Positions 39,206-52,588 are shown, counted from the first letter of the stretch. The stretch: DNA of 64,000 nucleotides from Caprimulgus europaeus (GCA_907165065.1 OU015529.1:10339554-10403553), one strand, 5' to 3'. Notes: generated by a model not told the origin, from the sequence alone. Made by a program: numbers and translations.

Positions 39206-40967
39206 CTGAGGTGAAGAAAAGAGAAACAAGACAAAATAAAAAGCACAAGTGTTTTGTTTGGTTTTTTTTTCAAAAACGTTAACAGCAGAGTATATTATTT
39301 ATATATAGATACAGCAAGAGTTGATTTTCATTAAAAAAAGAGATAAAACCAGATGATCTGGCATGCTGCCATTCATATTTTATTTATAACTCCAGTAAGC
39401 TCAACTGAGTCACAACGTATAATTTACATTCACTCAGCCCCTTTGTCTCCTGATGAGAGAGGACAATTAAGAAAACTAAACAAAAACAAAGAGCAGGGGT
39501 GAGGGTCCAGAAGCTGAACCACGTGTCTGAGCCAGATCTCAGTTAAAGATTTACAGAATGTCCCCCCCTCCCTTCCCCACTGCCAGCCCCTCTCCTCTCC
39601 TGGCTCTCACAGGTGCTGACAGTACTTCCCAAAGGGTTTTTCCTTCCCCATGTACTTTTCTGCCTGTTTCTAGGACAAAATAATAAATTTGAGATTTCTC
39701 CATCTCCAAGTGATAGAAATAACATTGAAATAACACCGATATTAATTAACTCTCCCCTTTCCTTGTGATTGATTCCACTGGCAAAAAGTGTCTGCAAAAC
39801 CAAAAACCAACAGAAGGCCTTTGGTTTAGTGACTTCCCTATCCATTATCAAAAGCACTGGAAAACACACTCATTCAGAAGGATGCAACTCCCTTTCTCTG
39901 CATGTAGTGTGAATCTTACAAAGTTTCAGTCCTTGCTTGTGCTTGTCCCTTGTTACCTACCCTTCGACCGAGGATTTGGTTGATGGCTGCGCTCTCTTTC
40001 AATGTGCATTCTGCTACAACTTTTGCTCTCATTTCCTTCATATACAACATAAATGCATTAAGAGGTTTCTTTATGTGTGGCTTCTTTTTCTCCTCTTCTT
40101 TTTTGGAGTCCTGATGTTTTCTGAAGGGCAAAGATACAACAGACATAAACCTCACAGTGAGAGCTCTTGTGAGTTTATTAAATTAATCCCCTCAATCCCT
40201 CTAGCATTAATCTTCAGAAATTAGCCTCTAGAAAAAGGACCAGAAGGTTCTCTAGGGCCTTCACTGTGGCTGCTGTATGAGAACAGTTTTAAGAGCATTG
40301 TAAGAAAACCTATCTCATGTTTATGCAATATCACCAAGTAACCTCTCAGCCCCCAGAAGAACCTTGGAAGAACATGGGCACTCAGGAAAACAGGTTCATG
40401 GGGAGGGCTTGTGAGCATGATGGTAGAGGAAACAATTACACCTCATCATCACTGGGAACTGAAATGCTGTCTTTCTGCTTCACCTGTGAAATGGAAGGCA
40501 AGAAGCACCAGAAGCACCACAGGCAGAGGCAGACCAGGGCTCTCCTCAGTTCAAACCTAAACTTGATACCAGCTCCCTCTGCAAGCTTTGAACAAGCCAT
40601 TTATGCTCTGATTTTTTGTCTCCTGTTGTGTATTTGGCATCTCATGTCTTCAAACCAGGCACTGAGTAACAGGGAAACCACTGAAGAAGCTTGAATCTTG
40701 ATCAAGAAAATTCTACTTCTTTATTAAAACGGGTGAAATTAGTAATTACTTGTCTATGTCCCAAAATGACTCTGAATGTTACCATTATTTTAACACACTT
40801 TGGTAGTTAAACCATCTTCGTATCAATTAGAACAGAAGAGAAAAAACAATTAAAAAAATATTTTACAGCAAAACCATTCCTACAAATCCAAGCCTTTTTA
40901 AAAGCCACACATGCACAGGTGATGCTTTAGGTGTTTTAATAATAAGACAAGGGAAGCAACAACTTAC
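39206..40967 (-). other. TCF7L2: TCF7L2 introns 10 and 9
   Basis: The two short introns 39206-39960 and 40121-40967 separate exons 11, 10 and 9. Nothing else is recognisable in them. Confidence 0.85.
39961..40120 (-). CDS. TCF7L2: TCF7L2 exon 10: first half of the HMG box
   Basis: This 160-nt exon has acceptor GCCCTTCAG and donor GTAGGT. It reads (S)[19 protein letters not shown], then [20 protein letters not shown] and on to INQILGRR. This is the N-terminal half of the sequence-specific HMG box, which inserts in the minor groove at CTTTGA-type sites. The AKVVAECT wording (LEF1 has ANVVAECT) and the [13 protein letters not shown] lead-in fit TCF7L2. It starts in phase 2 (TC|A serine) and ends in phase 0. 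Confidence 0.99.
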
Positions 40968-41093
40968 GAGCTGTGGAGTGAGCCGACGTCGCTCTGGGAA
41001 GATTCCTGTTTGACTGTTGGTGTGACTATGGCCGGATGAGGGATTCCAGTTGTATGTAAACTATGGTGTGGCGGGACCATGTGTGGAGGAAAC
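40968..41093 (-). CDS. TCF7L2: TCF7L2 exon 9: linker with SUMO consensus
   Basis: This 126-nt exon has acceptor TCCTCTAG and donor GTAAGT. It reads (R)[20 protein letters not shown], then [26 protein letters not shown] matches the psi-K-x-E SUMO consensus; the equivalent lysine (Lys297 in human TCF-4) is reported as SUMOylated. SLHTT replaces the mammalian TLHTT. The linker lies just before the HMG box. Entry and exit are both phase 2. Confidence 0.97.
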
Positions 41094-44000
41094 CTAGAGG
41101 AGAGAAAGCTGTGTAAATCGTCAGAATAAAAATGAATGAATGGGGAGGGATGTGTACACACATTAAAAAAAAAAAAGGCATATAACAAGCACATGACAGC
41201 TAGACAAAGCATATGAAAGCTGGCAGCATTAATTAGCAATAAATTAAACATAATGACTCTTCTAATGTCATTAAAGCCAATCTTCCCCTTCATTATCATT
41301 ACTGACATGAGACATCATGATTTTTAACATCTTTAACAAAAGGCAAATTCAACTGGATGAACTTGGATGGAAGCAGAATTTCAGCTACCTGCAAGGAAAT
41401 CCAGCAGTCCATTTCTTTGCTAAGAAATTGTCTGTGTCAAGCAAGGAATCAATTTTTATAGTTTTGAATCACGTTGTGAATTTGGGGTGACATCTTTTGT
41501 TCCATATTGACAGCAAAATAAAATATTAATGCCAACACAATCTAGATGCATTTTTGATAATCCTTATAGATGCCTCATTAGCTACATTTTGTTGATGGAG
41601 CAAAAGAAAATATTTATTTGTGTCTAATAAATCTCTGAGACACATTGCTTTAACAGAAGGCGGGAAGATTGTAGAATTAAGTCAGTTTTGAGCCATTAAA
41701 GTCACCTAGAAAGGCTTAAAGTCACATAAAATAACAGTCTTGCCTTTCTAAAGAGAAAAAATGTTGTCAGCTTTATGGTTTATGGTCATATACATGGACA
41801 GGCCCTGGTCATGCAACTGGATTCAGAGGGATGTGTGATCCTTCTGCATGAATCCAATTGCTTGGTCAGGGCCACAGCACAAACATGGTACAATCATTCA
41901 GACTTTTTACTTTTTAACCAAAATGAACAAACTTCTCAAAAGCAGGACTGACTTCTTATCATTATTTCTCAACAGTCTCAGAAAGATTTTGCAATTAATA
42001 AGGAAAGCACACTATGACTGACTGCCTTTCCCTCAGAAAACCCTCACTGAAACCAACAGATTTCCAGGGAATGTGATCTAGCCTAAAAATCTGGTTCAAA
42101 ACCAGCTTCCCTTAAAATCCAAGGCTAAAGTGATTATGGTAAATGACAAGTTTTTTTATCACTGCAAATCCCTACTCTCATCCCAGATTTTGAACTGTTT
42201 TTTTCCAAATAAAGTACCCTGAGAATATGGAACACACAGTGGGATAAAGAATTATTTATTCTATCATCAATATACAATGTTTTTTTTCTACCAAATGGGA
42301 TTTAAGAAGGGGTGATATACCACAGATAAGTAAACTGTGTACAAGTGTCAGAAATATAATGGGATTTCTTTATTTTCCCTCTGTTATAAATTCCATTGCT
42401 GAGCTTAACCCCTCCCAAGCTGCCTAGACATTCTCTACATCCACAAGATGACATAGAAGTACTTTGATGAACAAGAGGTATTGTCCACTATGAGCTCTGA
42501 GGATCTTTGTCTATAAGCCTGTAGTACTTGGGATCATTAGACAGAAGTTTTTTGTCTTTGAAGGCAGTGGTGGGAAGAACAGGGACTGCCAGAGAGAATG
42601 TGAAATTGTTCAAACTGTAGAGAATTGCAGCTCCTCACAAAGGCGTGGAGAGAAGGAGCAGAGTGTGATGGCAGGGGAAGAGGAGAACGGACAGCAAAAT
42701 AGTCATTCTTACACAGATTTCTACTTCTAAAGACCTATGGACACAAATCTCCATGTGGATGGTCAAAATGCCTTCCTCACTCTCTGACAAAAGTAGCTGT
42801 GAGAGAAATGCACATTTGGGGAAATGCTTTGGTGCATGGTAGCTCAGAAGAGAAGACAATGGTGAGGCTGTAAGGAGACTAATGTCCCAGTCCAACTCAT
42901 GCCACAGAACTGCCTCACCATCAGCAAGACACAAACTGGGCCTTTGTATCGTTTTCTTCCGCTTTCCCTCTCTCTATTTTTGTGTCTGTGTGTATTTTGA
43001 TTGGACATACTTAAAGTTTGCTCACACAGTGCCTGGGGCCTTCAGCCATAGTACAATGCAAACAATAAAAACTGGCAGTAAGAGCTTTTTTAAAAAAATA
43101 ACTTACAAACATGGGTGAAAATAAAACCCAGAGCAAAATCCTGACCTTGCTGAAAGTGGTGCAAGAATAGTGATAAAAAGTTGACACACATGCTATTGAA
43201 TGACTGCCTGTCCTAGGCAAGACCCAGCGTTGAAGAGAGGACCATGCTGCTGGGGCTAGCTAGGGTTCAAACTGACAAGAGGTAGTGACGATGGGACAAT
43301 GAAGGATGAAGATGGAGATGAAATGCCTACCTTCAGAGAGCAGGCAGGAAGAGCAGCACTTGTTTGACAGGAGGACACAGTGAGAAGGGCAGTGAGCATA
43401 CAACAGCAAAGAAGAAGACCTGAGTGCAGGGGTAGCTCAAGAACAGAAGGGTATGAGAGTGGACCTGAATAAGGCTAGACTCATCACTGGAGAAGGGCTC
43501 CCAAATATCACAAAAGACTCATGACAGCTGGAGTTAATGGGGACAAAAGATGGTGTTAAGCTTCTGAAGAGGACCCCATCATGTGGCCATGATAACTGGG
43601 TCATGGACTAGCTTGTCAAAAATTAAACACACTGAAAAATGAACTCTGCCTACATGGTGGATAGCTGTATGGTCAGGATCTTCAAGGGAAACAAACTCAA
43701 CAAAAGATAGAGGGTTATTTTACTTGTTTATTTTTGTTGAAGATTTAAGTACCTCCAGCTAATAAAAATGTAGGAGGATGAAGAAAATCTACAAAAAAAA
43801 AAGTAACCTCCCTCCCCTAATTATGAGATAAATGTTTTCCCAATTACCATTTAGGAGAAAGACAGTGACCATTTGCACACAGGAGAGCGATCAGGTGGGG
43901 AAGAAGGCAGCAGAGCAGGAGAAGACTATGTACATGTGTTAAAAGCCTGGAGGACGGTGAAGCTTTCACTGACTTCAGCTAGCATGAGATTTTACCTACT

Positions 44001-47000
44001 GAGCAATAAAACTCAGAGCCACAGCAGCCTTCAACAACAGGCAGCTGCAGCTCAGGAGTTACTTTCAGGGTGGCAGTTTCCCCAAGGAAGTTGTGTGTTC
44101 GTTACCAATGACCCTTCATTATTTCACACTGAATGTCTCTCCCTCCAAGACACAAGGCTGCCTATTGGATTTACACAACCTTTCCTATGTTTGAGGCTAT
44201 GAAACATGCTGCAGAACCCAAAGTCACTCGCACAGTCCCATGGACTTCAGCGGGCTGGGCTGGGGTTCAGCATAAAGTTCAAGTGCCTATTTATTTCCAT
44301 GCAGGCATCCACTCACATGGCAATACGAGTAGGGGGAGAGTGTTAATTTTTTAAGTTCCTGGCTACACTCCAACTTCAGTAATTACATTCAGCAAAAGTG
44401 AATTTCCCCTGAAATTTCAATTACAGAAGGTATTTTCCACTGCCACCACTTAACTGCTGTGCAGTGTTTGTCTAGTGTAATTCTGTTAAATCATTTCCTG
44501 ATTTCCTCTCACAGTAGTTGTTTTTTCATAGTGGGTCCACTGTTTGCCCATCAGTCAGTTAACCCTGTCTCAATTTACATTAAGAGCATATTATATTGGG
44601 GTAATGAAGGAACAAGAGATGTTATAGGCATGTTGCATGCATACGAAGTAAGTGGGGTGATGCTACAAGCAGAGAAAAGAGTTGTGAATGGATAAAACAA
44701 CCTGAAGACACTACCTTAATAGTCTAAACCATTTATAAAAATCACTATTAGTCACCCATTAACCTTTTATGAACTATTCACAAGCACACTCTACCTAATG
44801 AAATGTAATTACTAAGCTTAGGGAATATTCAGGCTTGGGAAGCATTATATGCTCCGAAGGGCTATACCATAATGCAGGCAAAAATGGGAATGACTTTTGA
44901 AGGAAGGCTCTGGAAAAACGTGGATGGAGGGCTTAGGCTGAGGTCTGCCCTGGGCAGAGCCAACACAGAGACCCCAAGGCTTGGACCAGGGCCCTGCAGG
45001 GTTGTTGCCTGAAGGCCAACCATGAATGGCACATCTGTAGGCAAGTGTGGGCATCCCTGGGCACGCCAGCCCCATCTCCCAACCAGGCTGGCTACTCGGG
45101 GCACGGGCTGTCCCACGGCTGAGCTCGGGCACCCCAGCTGCCACGGCAGGCATGAGAAAACACGCGTCAAACCACGTATCAGAGCATGGTCTGCCCAGAG
45201 GGTGTTCCCATCTATGGGAAACCAGGAGAGAAGTTTCTGGGCTGAAACAAAGGATAAACATCTTAAATCTATTCATCAGTCTGCGTGTGCGCCTGAGCAT
45301 GTGTGTGTACGGGCGCGTGTCAGAGACAAAAAGAAAGCCTGTGTGCGTACACACACACCCCTCACCTTCGCCTAAGACATCCCCTCGTATTTTTTTCTCT
45401 AGACAAGTATTCCATGAATTGCAATAAACACCCTAAAAATTCTAAGCAGCTCATTATACACCACCGTCTCCTTTTATGGCTCCAAGCCAGAATATAATGA
45501 TGAGTCTTAACTTGTTAAGGACAACTAATTTTTTGTTCCTAGCTGTCTCAGGGGCTTCTCTCTTACTCACTCTCACTTTACTTCACTGTTGACATGTTTC
45601 TGTTAACTGGATGTCATCTGCCTGCCTTGATTTTATGCACAAGCAGTGGGATGCATTTTTCTGTGCAACAATTCTGCTTTGAGTTGCATTAGATTTGTCA
45701 TTATTCTCTCATTTTCCCCTTGCACTTGTAACATTTCATCTATTCCTGCCTTATTTTTTGAGCCACGGTGCACCCACATTATGGTTTATACATGATCTTG
45801 CTCCCTTTGAAGCCGGCAGATTTCAGAGCCAGCCCTCGTCAGGAGAAGTGCCTGCTACCAATTTAGCAGGCTGAGGGCCCCGAGCTCCAACAACTCAATC
45901 TAAAGGGGGTCACAGGGTGGCACAAGCGAGTGTCAGCAAGTGCTGTTTAATTGCCAATCTAGGCTTCTCCATGGTGTTTAAAGTATAATGACCCATCACT
46001 TAATTCTGAGAAGTCCTGGCCCTGCTGCTGAATGGAATGAATATCAAAGGATGTGCTAGAACAGGGCAAGGAGCCTACATTTCCTATAACTGCCATAAGT
46101 ATAATAGACCTCTACTTCTGTCGTCCCATTACCACAATAATGTATTTAATTTGCTGTGTACTCTTTTTAACTAGATACCTTTCATAAGGCCTATCTTGGG
46201 AATATAGCCTCCCCCCTCCCACATCTCCCCCCTCCCTCAAATGACTAGCCTCTCTAATAATAATTAAACTAAATCAAGCTCTACTTTGCCTCACACCATG
46301 CCTGCCAGTCTTTTATAGATATTAAAAAAGATTAAATGGAGGGAGGGAACCATTGTTTAAATTTGCAGCTTTCTCCCCAACCCAGGATTTTTTCTCCCCT
46401 GCACTGGGCCGATTAATTATTTTTTTTTTAAGTTGATTTTCCAGTTGTCTCTCTATTTGCTGGAGCAACACAGGCAAATTTTAATGTTTTGCTTTTACTG
46501 AAGTTATCTAAAGGATACAACACTCTATTTCCCTACCCATTCACTTACAAGCTCTAGTTACGGGTTTCCATTTCTCAATGAGGTTTCCCCTCTCCCAGTC
46601 TTTTCATCCTTAAATCCTCTGTACCCCACCCTTCACATATTAAACCGCAGAGATGGAGAGGAAGGGACAGAGTAGGGAAGAGATGTGGAACCTTGCTATG
46701 TAATGCATGCTAATTTAATTATGTGCCATCATCAAAATGGATTAGCTGTTTCAGCCCATCAGGAAAGTCTAAACCTCCACCGATTTAATTAACCAGGCTG
46801 AAAATCAGATGAACAGAAAATAAAACTATCATTAGGAGCAATTAGTGATTACTTAAACATAGTGCTGCCAACCAGTTTGTAAATAAAACTAGCAGTCCCT
46901 GGAAAATTAGATGGAATTAATTGGAAGTAGGGAGGGGGAGAAATATATACTTCTAAAGTTTCAGAGGGTCAGGCAGGCCCTTTTATGTTGACTATCAGTG

Positions 47001-47465
47001 TTCAGAGCTTTGGTAGAGAAAAACATGGTGCAATAACCTTCCTCCTAACTCCGCTTGAAGAGCAGCCCTCCTCCCTCCCGAGCCTCCCCTCTCGCACACA
47101 GAGCACTGCTCTGGGTGACAGCCACCAAGAAAGCAAAAGGTGTCACGACCTCTTCTGGCTTTTTCAACATCACATTCTCACAGCTTTTTCATTTAGTTTG
47201 GCTTTTAAAGATGACTGGAGGTTCCTTCACCTCTCTCTCAAAAATACTTTCTTAAAGCCCAATGACAGCACTAGGACACCCTCTTCTCGTCAAATGGGAA
47301 AGCACCCTTGTCCTCTCCTCCTCTGCCCCACCAAAAAACTAAGGATGACTGTTTAACTGAAGTGCTTTCAGAACTACGCTTCCTAGATGAAATGCCCTCC
47401 TCTAGAGAGGGTGGCAGGAAGAGTTACATTTGCTCTCTATTCAGGACCTCAGTATTTGAACTCAC
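41094..47465 (-). other. TCF7L2: TCF7L2 intron 8
   Basis: This 6.4-kb intron is the largest complete one in the window. It has no coding exon. A TG/CG-rich low-complexity patch lies at about 45278-45360, and the part at 46180-46940 is rich in homeodomain-type TAATTA cores (separate entry). Confidence 0.8.
46180..46940. promoter_or_regulatory. Candidate conserved intronic enhancer, TAATTA-rich
   Basis: TAATTA or TTAATT cores recur near 46258, 46410, 46715, 46785 and 46915, alongside an ATGCATGCTAATTTAATTA block and octamer-like words. Composition is unlike flanking intron and resembles the deeply conserved elements common around developmental regulators. Conservation cannot be tested here, so this is only a candidate. 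Confidence 0.3.
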
Positions 47466-47552
47466 CTTGACATGGAAGCATTGACGGTCAGAGCTGTTGG
47501 GTAAGGGTGGCGGAAACCCCCTGTCGTGATTGGGTACACTGGCTGACCTTGC
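47466..47552 (-). CDS. TCF7L2: TCF7L2 exon 8: central repression-domain segment
   Basis: This 87-nt exon has acceptor TTTTGCCAG and donor GTGAGT-like GTGAG. It reads (W/Q)QGQPVYPITTGGFRHPYP, then TALTVNASMS(R). It belongs to the proline-rich central region that contacts Groucho/TLE co-repressors in the TCF/LEF family. The first residue made at its 5' junction depends on which of the two exon 7 donors is used. Confidence 0.96.
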
Positions 47553-50224
47553 CTGGCAAAAAAGAAGGGAAAGAGAGAATGAGAAAAAGAAAAAAGGGGT
47601 TTTAAAAAAAACCCCACAAACACAACAAAAAACTTCTCTCTGCACAGTAAGCTTTATTCTCATTTGATCAGAACAAAAATCTTGGGGATTGTACAGCAAG
47701 GATCAAAGGAAAGAAACACAGAACAATTTGAATGCCATAAATCTGATAGGAATGGCTAATTAAATTTTATAACCTCTGCTTATGTCAATAGAGACCCTCT
47801 CCCCAAGCTGAAACTAGGTGTTTTGTTGTAATAATTAAAGGCGAAGTCTCGCTTGCTTTAATGGAGCCATCACACTAATTGAGGGCTACACATCCAAAGG
47901 AAAACAATAATGAATGTAAATTTATACCAAAATAAAGTACAGTGAATCAAAGGACTTCAGTTGCGCTTTGGGCCTCTTTCGGTATTTAGATCTCGGTGAG
48001 AAAACATTAAATTAACAGAGCTTAATTTGTAGCCTTTTGTCAGATTAACAAGTGTTGACAAGAGTTACCGGGGGAGAGTCCCCAAGAAGTATTGTGGGTA
48101 ACCAATAGACAATCACACCTCATTACAATAATTAAAAAATACAGCAACATGCAAAACAGCATCCTCATGAAAGACACACAACTTTTACTGATTGAGGTTT
48201 GTCTGTGCTGGCTAGTTCTTTTCATCTGTCCTTCAAATATATCATCTGACTGGGCAGGATGCTTTCTGGGGGGGTACTAAGCTAGAAACACCCAGGCCAG
48301 TTGAGGACAGATGGGTTGGGAAGTTGATGGTGAAGCATGAGTGGCAACGAGAGTGGAAATAAAAACCTTGGATGACTTATGCAAAGTTGGTCATGCTACT
48401 CTCCTAGAGCAAAAGCAAGTGTGATGGTATCATCCCTCAACAAAAACCATTTGGAGAAGCTGTAAGAGCTGTTGGCAGCTAAGTACACTGTGGGTGTTGA
48501 CCTGTTATAAACCAGCAGGGAAGACAGTCCTCCTGTGACAGAGGTGGCCATTGTCAGCTGCCTGATGAAACTGGCCACACGTGGCAACTTTCGTGTGGGT
48601 TTGGCAGCCATCACATGAGGTTCAAGGGGGACAAACCTGTGTCTGCACACATAAAGATGTAAGGCACTGAGACACAGGCCAATGACAGCCAGGAATTTCT
48701 TCCCTAGGCTTTCATGTCTTTCATGTTACTGACTTTTGGCGTTAGCTGATATATCTGTTTTAAATGCCGAGGCTGTTACTGTGCAAACTTGAGCTAAGCA
48801 GTTGCAACAGAGGAGCTGGCTGTATGACTGTATGGCAGCTAGGCCCTGCAAGCAAAAAGAAGAAGAAAAGGAGCTGACATGTTCTACCAGCATTTAGAGT
48901 GTCCTACAGAAAATGTAAATCAGCACCAATGAGGAGGAATTTAGGATTTCAGGGAGAGCCTGAAAGTGGGAGTGGGAGAGCCTCTACCTCATCATGTTGC
49001 ACAACCACCCTCAGAAGAACAGCTTACAAAGGGGCCAGAAGCAGGCTCCAGAGGCCAAGGTCTAAGCTCCAGCTGTCCTGCATCCACACTTCTGTGCTTG
49101 AGAAAGACCCCCAAAGCCTTTGACACCAATCCCTCTCCCTGCCCAAGACCTGGGTGTGTGTGAGGACCCTCTGCTCTGCCCGGCTCTCCTACAGGGTGTG
49201 AACTCCACTTCCTTACACAGGGCAAACTTGTGGAGAGGTATTTTAGCATAGCTGGCAAAACAACCTTGATCAGGAACAAACTATTTCTAGCTTTGGACAA
49301 CTAATTTCTAAAGAAATATGGTGTCTCTAATATTGACGGGTCCCGTCATGTGAGAAAAACAGGGTGGTAACCTTGATTTTTAATGCAGAGAACTGTTGTA
49401 TCCCACAATACAAATGTATTCTATAAGTATTTAAATCAAATATACTGTACTAAAGGTCTAAGCAGTGCTATACTGCATTATAAGCCCACTGCAGAGATGG
49501 CAACATAAGAAAAAAAAGAAAATAAGGACTCAAATACTGGAGAGAACCTCATAACCAACAAGGCTCTGCAAGTGGGATATGAGGAGCTGAAAGAAAACAA
49601 AACCCCAAACTAACTTCCCATGGCTTTTTTCTTAGCCAGTTTTAAAGTAAACTAACTCCTCTTTCTTGTTTGCAAGAAAATTCCATTCCTCAGATGCCAA
49701 CTGCCCAGCCACGTCTCGACCAGGAATGCTGCTGACTGGCTGATGTAAAGCTCTACTGTTTCACAAGAAACACGAAAGGGGTTTCAACAGGGAAGGCCAA
49801 TGGAATTTAAAATTGCACATTTATAGTGACAAAGGCCCTGTTAAAAAAGAAATCCAATTAGAACCATCCTGAGCCACCAGAACACCAAATCTGAGAAAGC
49901 CCCACATGGTGCAGTGTAAGGGCATTAACAAGAAAAGGACATTTCTGCAGAAGGGGTTTAAAAATTCATGCTTCATGAGTTATCAGCCAGTTGAGACAAC
50001 ATGCAAAGCTATGCCCAACTGCTCATGTTTGTTTAAGACCTCATGATCTGGCATAAGTTTTAATTAATCTTCATGAGGTGAGTAAATTCATAACCACTCA
50101 ATGAAGTGGCAGTTGGCAAACAGACTTATCTAAATACACACACACATGCACATACACGATTTTTTAACATAAATATTACACATTAAAAAAAGAAAAAGGA
50201 AATTAAAAAAATGGAACTCCTTAC
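47553..50224 (-). other. TCF7L2: TCF7L2 intron 7
   Basis: This 2.7-kb intron lies between exon 8 and exon 7. The stretch 47750-48060, just upstream of exon 8, is low in simple repeats and holds several AATTA cores plus one consensus TCF site, ATCAAAGG at 47946-47953. A possible regulatory element lies there. No coding sequence was seen. Confidence 0.75.
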
Positions 50225-50327
50225 TGTGGTACTAACCATCCTAGCGGATGGGGGATTTGTCCTACAGTGCCCGGTGATAATGGATAATAAGGAGATATAT
50301 CTGGAGGATGTGGAGGCCTTGGAATTC
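50225..50327 (-). CDS. TCF7L2: TCF7L2 exon 7 with tandem donors (plus or minus LVPQ)
   Basis: The acceptor is TTCCATAG. The exon reads (G)[19 protein letters not shown], then [11 protein letters not shown]. Two donors follow: GATG|GTTAGT ends the exon at 50237 (91 nt), and CCACA|GTAAGG ends it at 50225 (103 nt). Both leave phase 2, giving ...LGW-QGQPVY or ...LGW-LVPQ-QGQPVY. The same LVPQ choice is known in mammalian TCF7L2. The distal donor matches the consensus better. Confidence 0.95.
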
Positions 50328-52455
50328 CTATGGAAGAGGAACATAAAACAGCATTAGTATTAAGACATGAAAATACCTAAATTTAAGGGAAAAAGCACCT
50401 ATGTTTCTAAATTGCTATCTATTCATTTTTATTACAATACTCATGGCTTCACTTTGCATTTCCAAACGCTGTTTCACAGTCTTATTTTATAAAGTGAGCC
50501 TCTTGGTATCTTGTTAAATGAGATTCAATCAGAAAAATTGACATGATTCACTCCTTCAGTCACCTCTCCAGGCAGAGATAATTATTTTGTTATTTAGGAG
50601 TCTCAGCTATAGTTTTGGTGTTATGCTGTGCTAGGTGCTGTCTTAAAACACTCAACAGAAAGATGGTCCCTATATCAACTTCATGGTTATCTGAGTCTCA
50701 AAGTCACCAAAAGAGAACAGGCTCCACCCATACTTTGACTATGGGATCAGTAGCATGGTGTTACTCCAAAGTAACCTCCAAAATGAGCTACAAAGTAATT
50801 ATATTTGCTTTTGAGAAAACCTAGGAAACCTTCCCAGAACCTAGCAGTGGAGGAGAGAACCCCTGAAGTGCTTGCTGAAACTGGGGGCAGATGGCAAAGG
50901 TGTGCAGGGGAGGACAGAGAGCCCATCCGTCTTCTCTTGAAACCAGCGCACCTCCTACTCGGAGAGCAGAAACCAGCTCCAGCCACAAGGCTTCCACCTC
51001 AACGCTCCCTACCTTAATAGCAAGTAGGAATTACTCAGAGGACTAAGGGCTACAAGACTGGGCCTTTCAATTAACGAGCCCAAGCACAATTACACAGCAG
51101 AAGCAAAATTAAAACAGAGAACATTAAAAAGAAGGGGTACTGTATTCATGGCTAAAAACTATTTTTTAAGTCACTCAGGAAGCTTTTAATCTCTAAATTA
51201 AATCTCCTTGTGTGACATTTTCATGCAGACATTGCTTTTTCTCCATTACAAAACCCAAACAGATTAACTGGGCTTTAACCATCCGGCGAGCTATTTGCAC
51301 ACTTGAAAGAATGTTCACAGAAGAAAAGTAAACAGTCTACAGACGTTAATCATATGTTTTACGATAACCATTTAAAAGCTATTCCCTGTACTGCCATTAT
51401 TTAAATGAGAGGTTGACTATGCCATTCACTTGCAATACCCAGGGATGGCGAGATGGAATCCTTTTAAGCTATGTGAAGTTAGCATTAAGCACAATTAAAA
51501 GGGGGCCCCAATTGAAGCATAGGGAGTGAAAAACAGCTAATGCACGGCCTCATTGAAGGGCTGGACTTCAGATAAATTATCTGCACACGTTAGGGCTGAC
51601 ACAGAGTGACTCCTCTGACGTGAATTTAGTTTCTGAGGTACTTTCCAATTAACTAGCTAGAGTCTGGATTAACAAAAACAAAACCACTGTCACTAGGAAC
51701 TTAATGCAGCCCAAAGAAAGAAGATTGACACTGTTTGACTTCTCTGGGCCCTCAGGTTAAACAGGGACTTTTAAAAAGTTAGAATAACATGTAAATTCTA
51801 CTCTATAACACCAGTAAATCTAGTCAGGGTTTTACACGGTGGTCTATATTCAAGAAGACTGCCCTTCAGGCTGAACTGAGAGTTGGGTAGGCTTACATTG
51901 GGGAAAAGAGTTGCGAGTATAGAGCTGGAGCTAAGTAGTTAAAATGAATGAAAATTCAACATTATAGGAGAAAAATGGCTGAACTCCTGACACAGAAACA
52001 ATGGGATTTGGGGAATTAAAAGAGATTCATTTTGAAACCGGTCAGGACCCACCACCTTTAAAATTCCATCTGCAATTCTGTAAGTGCAGATCACAGAATG
52101 TACATGTTTAACTCATTGGGTCATGCATGCAAACCAAGCATTTGGTAGAATGAACTACTAGATAGGGGTATCAAGCTTGCAGAGAAACACACTTGTGAAC
52201 GACCCCACACATGCAACTCTGGTGTCACCCTGCAGAAGCTTTATGAAAATTCACCCTGCAGGTATCCTTCTGAAGCCTAATTGGCTTAAAAAGAAACTAT
52301 TTTTTCTGTGTTCTTGACATTTTACATGCCCCCTTTGGTGCTCCAAGGGTGCATGGGAAATCCTTCCTCCTGCACTCTTTTCCCTCTAATACACAAAATA
52401 GAAAGATCCACCCACTCACTCTCAAAAAAAAAAGCCAAAACTATTTCCCACCTAC
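50328..52455 (-). other. TCF7L2: TCF7L2 intron 6
   Basis: This 2.1-kb intron lies between exon 6 and exon 7. The part 51240-51660 has unique, AT-rich sequence with AATTA-type cores (AGATTAACT near 51260, CAATTAACTAG near 51646) and no simple repeats. It could be a conserved element; this is a weak call. No gene was seen. Confidence 0.75.
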
Positions 52456-52588
52456 CTGTTTTGGGATCTACGTCAGCTGGTAAGTGTGGAGGAGGGTTTC
52501 CTGGTGTGAAGTGCTCATTGCTGTACGTGATAAGCGGCGTAAGAGGGTGTACATGGTGTGGGTGCTGCACAACTGGCACTTTGTTAGA
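52456..52588 (-). CDS. TCF7L2: TCF7L2 exon 6: kinase-target segment of the central region
   Basis: This 133-nt exon has acceptor TCTTGACAG and donor GTAGGT. It reads [20 protein letters not shown], then [24 protein letters not shown](G). The LTPL and FTPG threonines correspond to the NLK/HIPK2 phosphorylation sites described in TCF/LEF proteins (Thr178 and Thr189 in human TCF-4), which release the factor from DNA. Entry is phase 0 and exit phase 1. It has no methionine, so any transcript starting in intron 5 needs an upstream ATG (see 62140-62262) or a downstream one. Confidence 0.97.

Noticed and set aside
1215..47953. Four exact ATCAAAGG TCF sites (near 1215, 11943, 46043, 47946) as evidence of general autoregulation
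   Set aside because: About two are expected by chance in 64 kb on both strands, so the count means little. Only the one inside a candidate element is kept as a weak finding.
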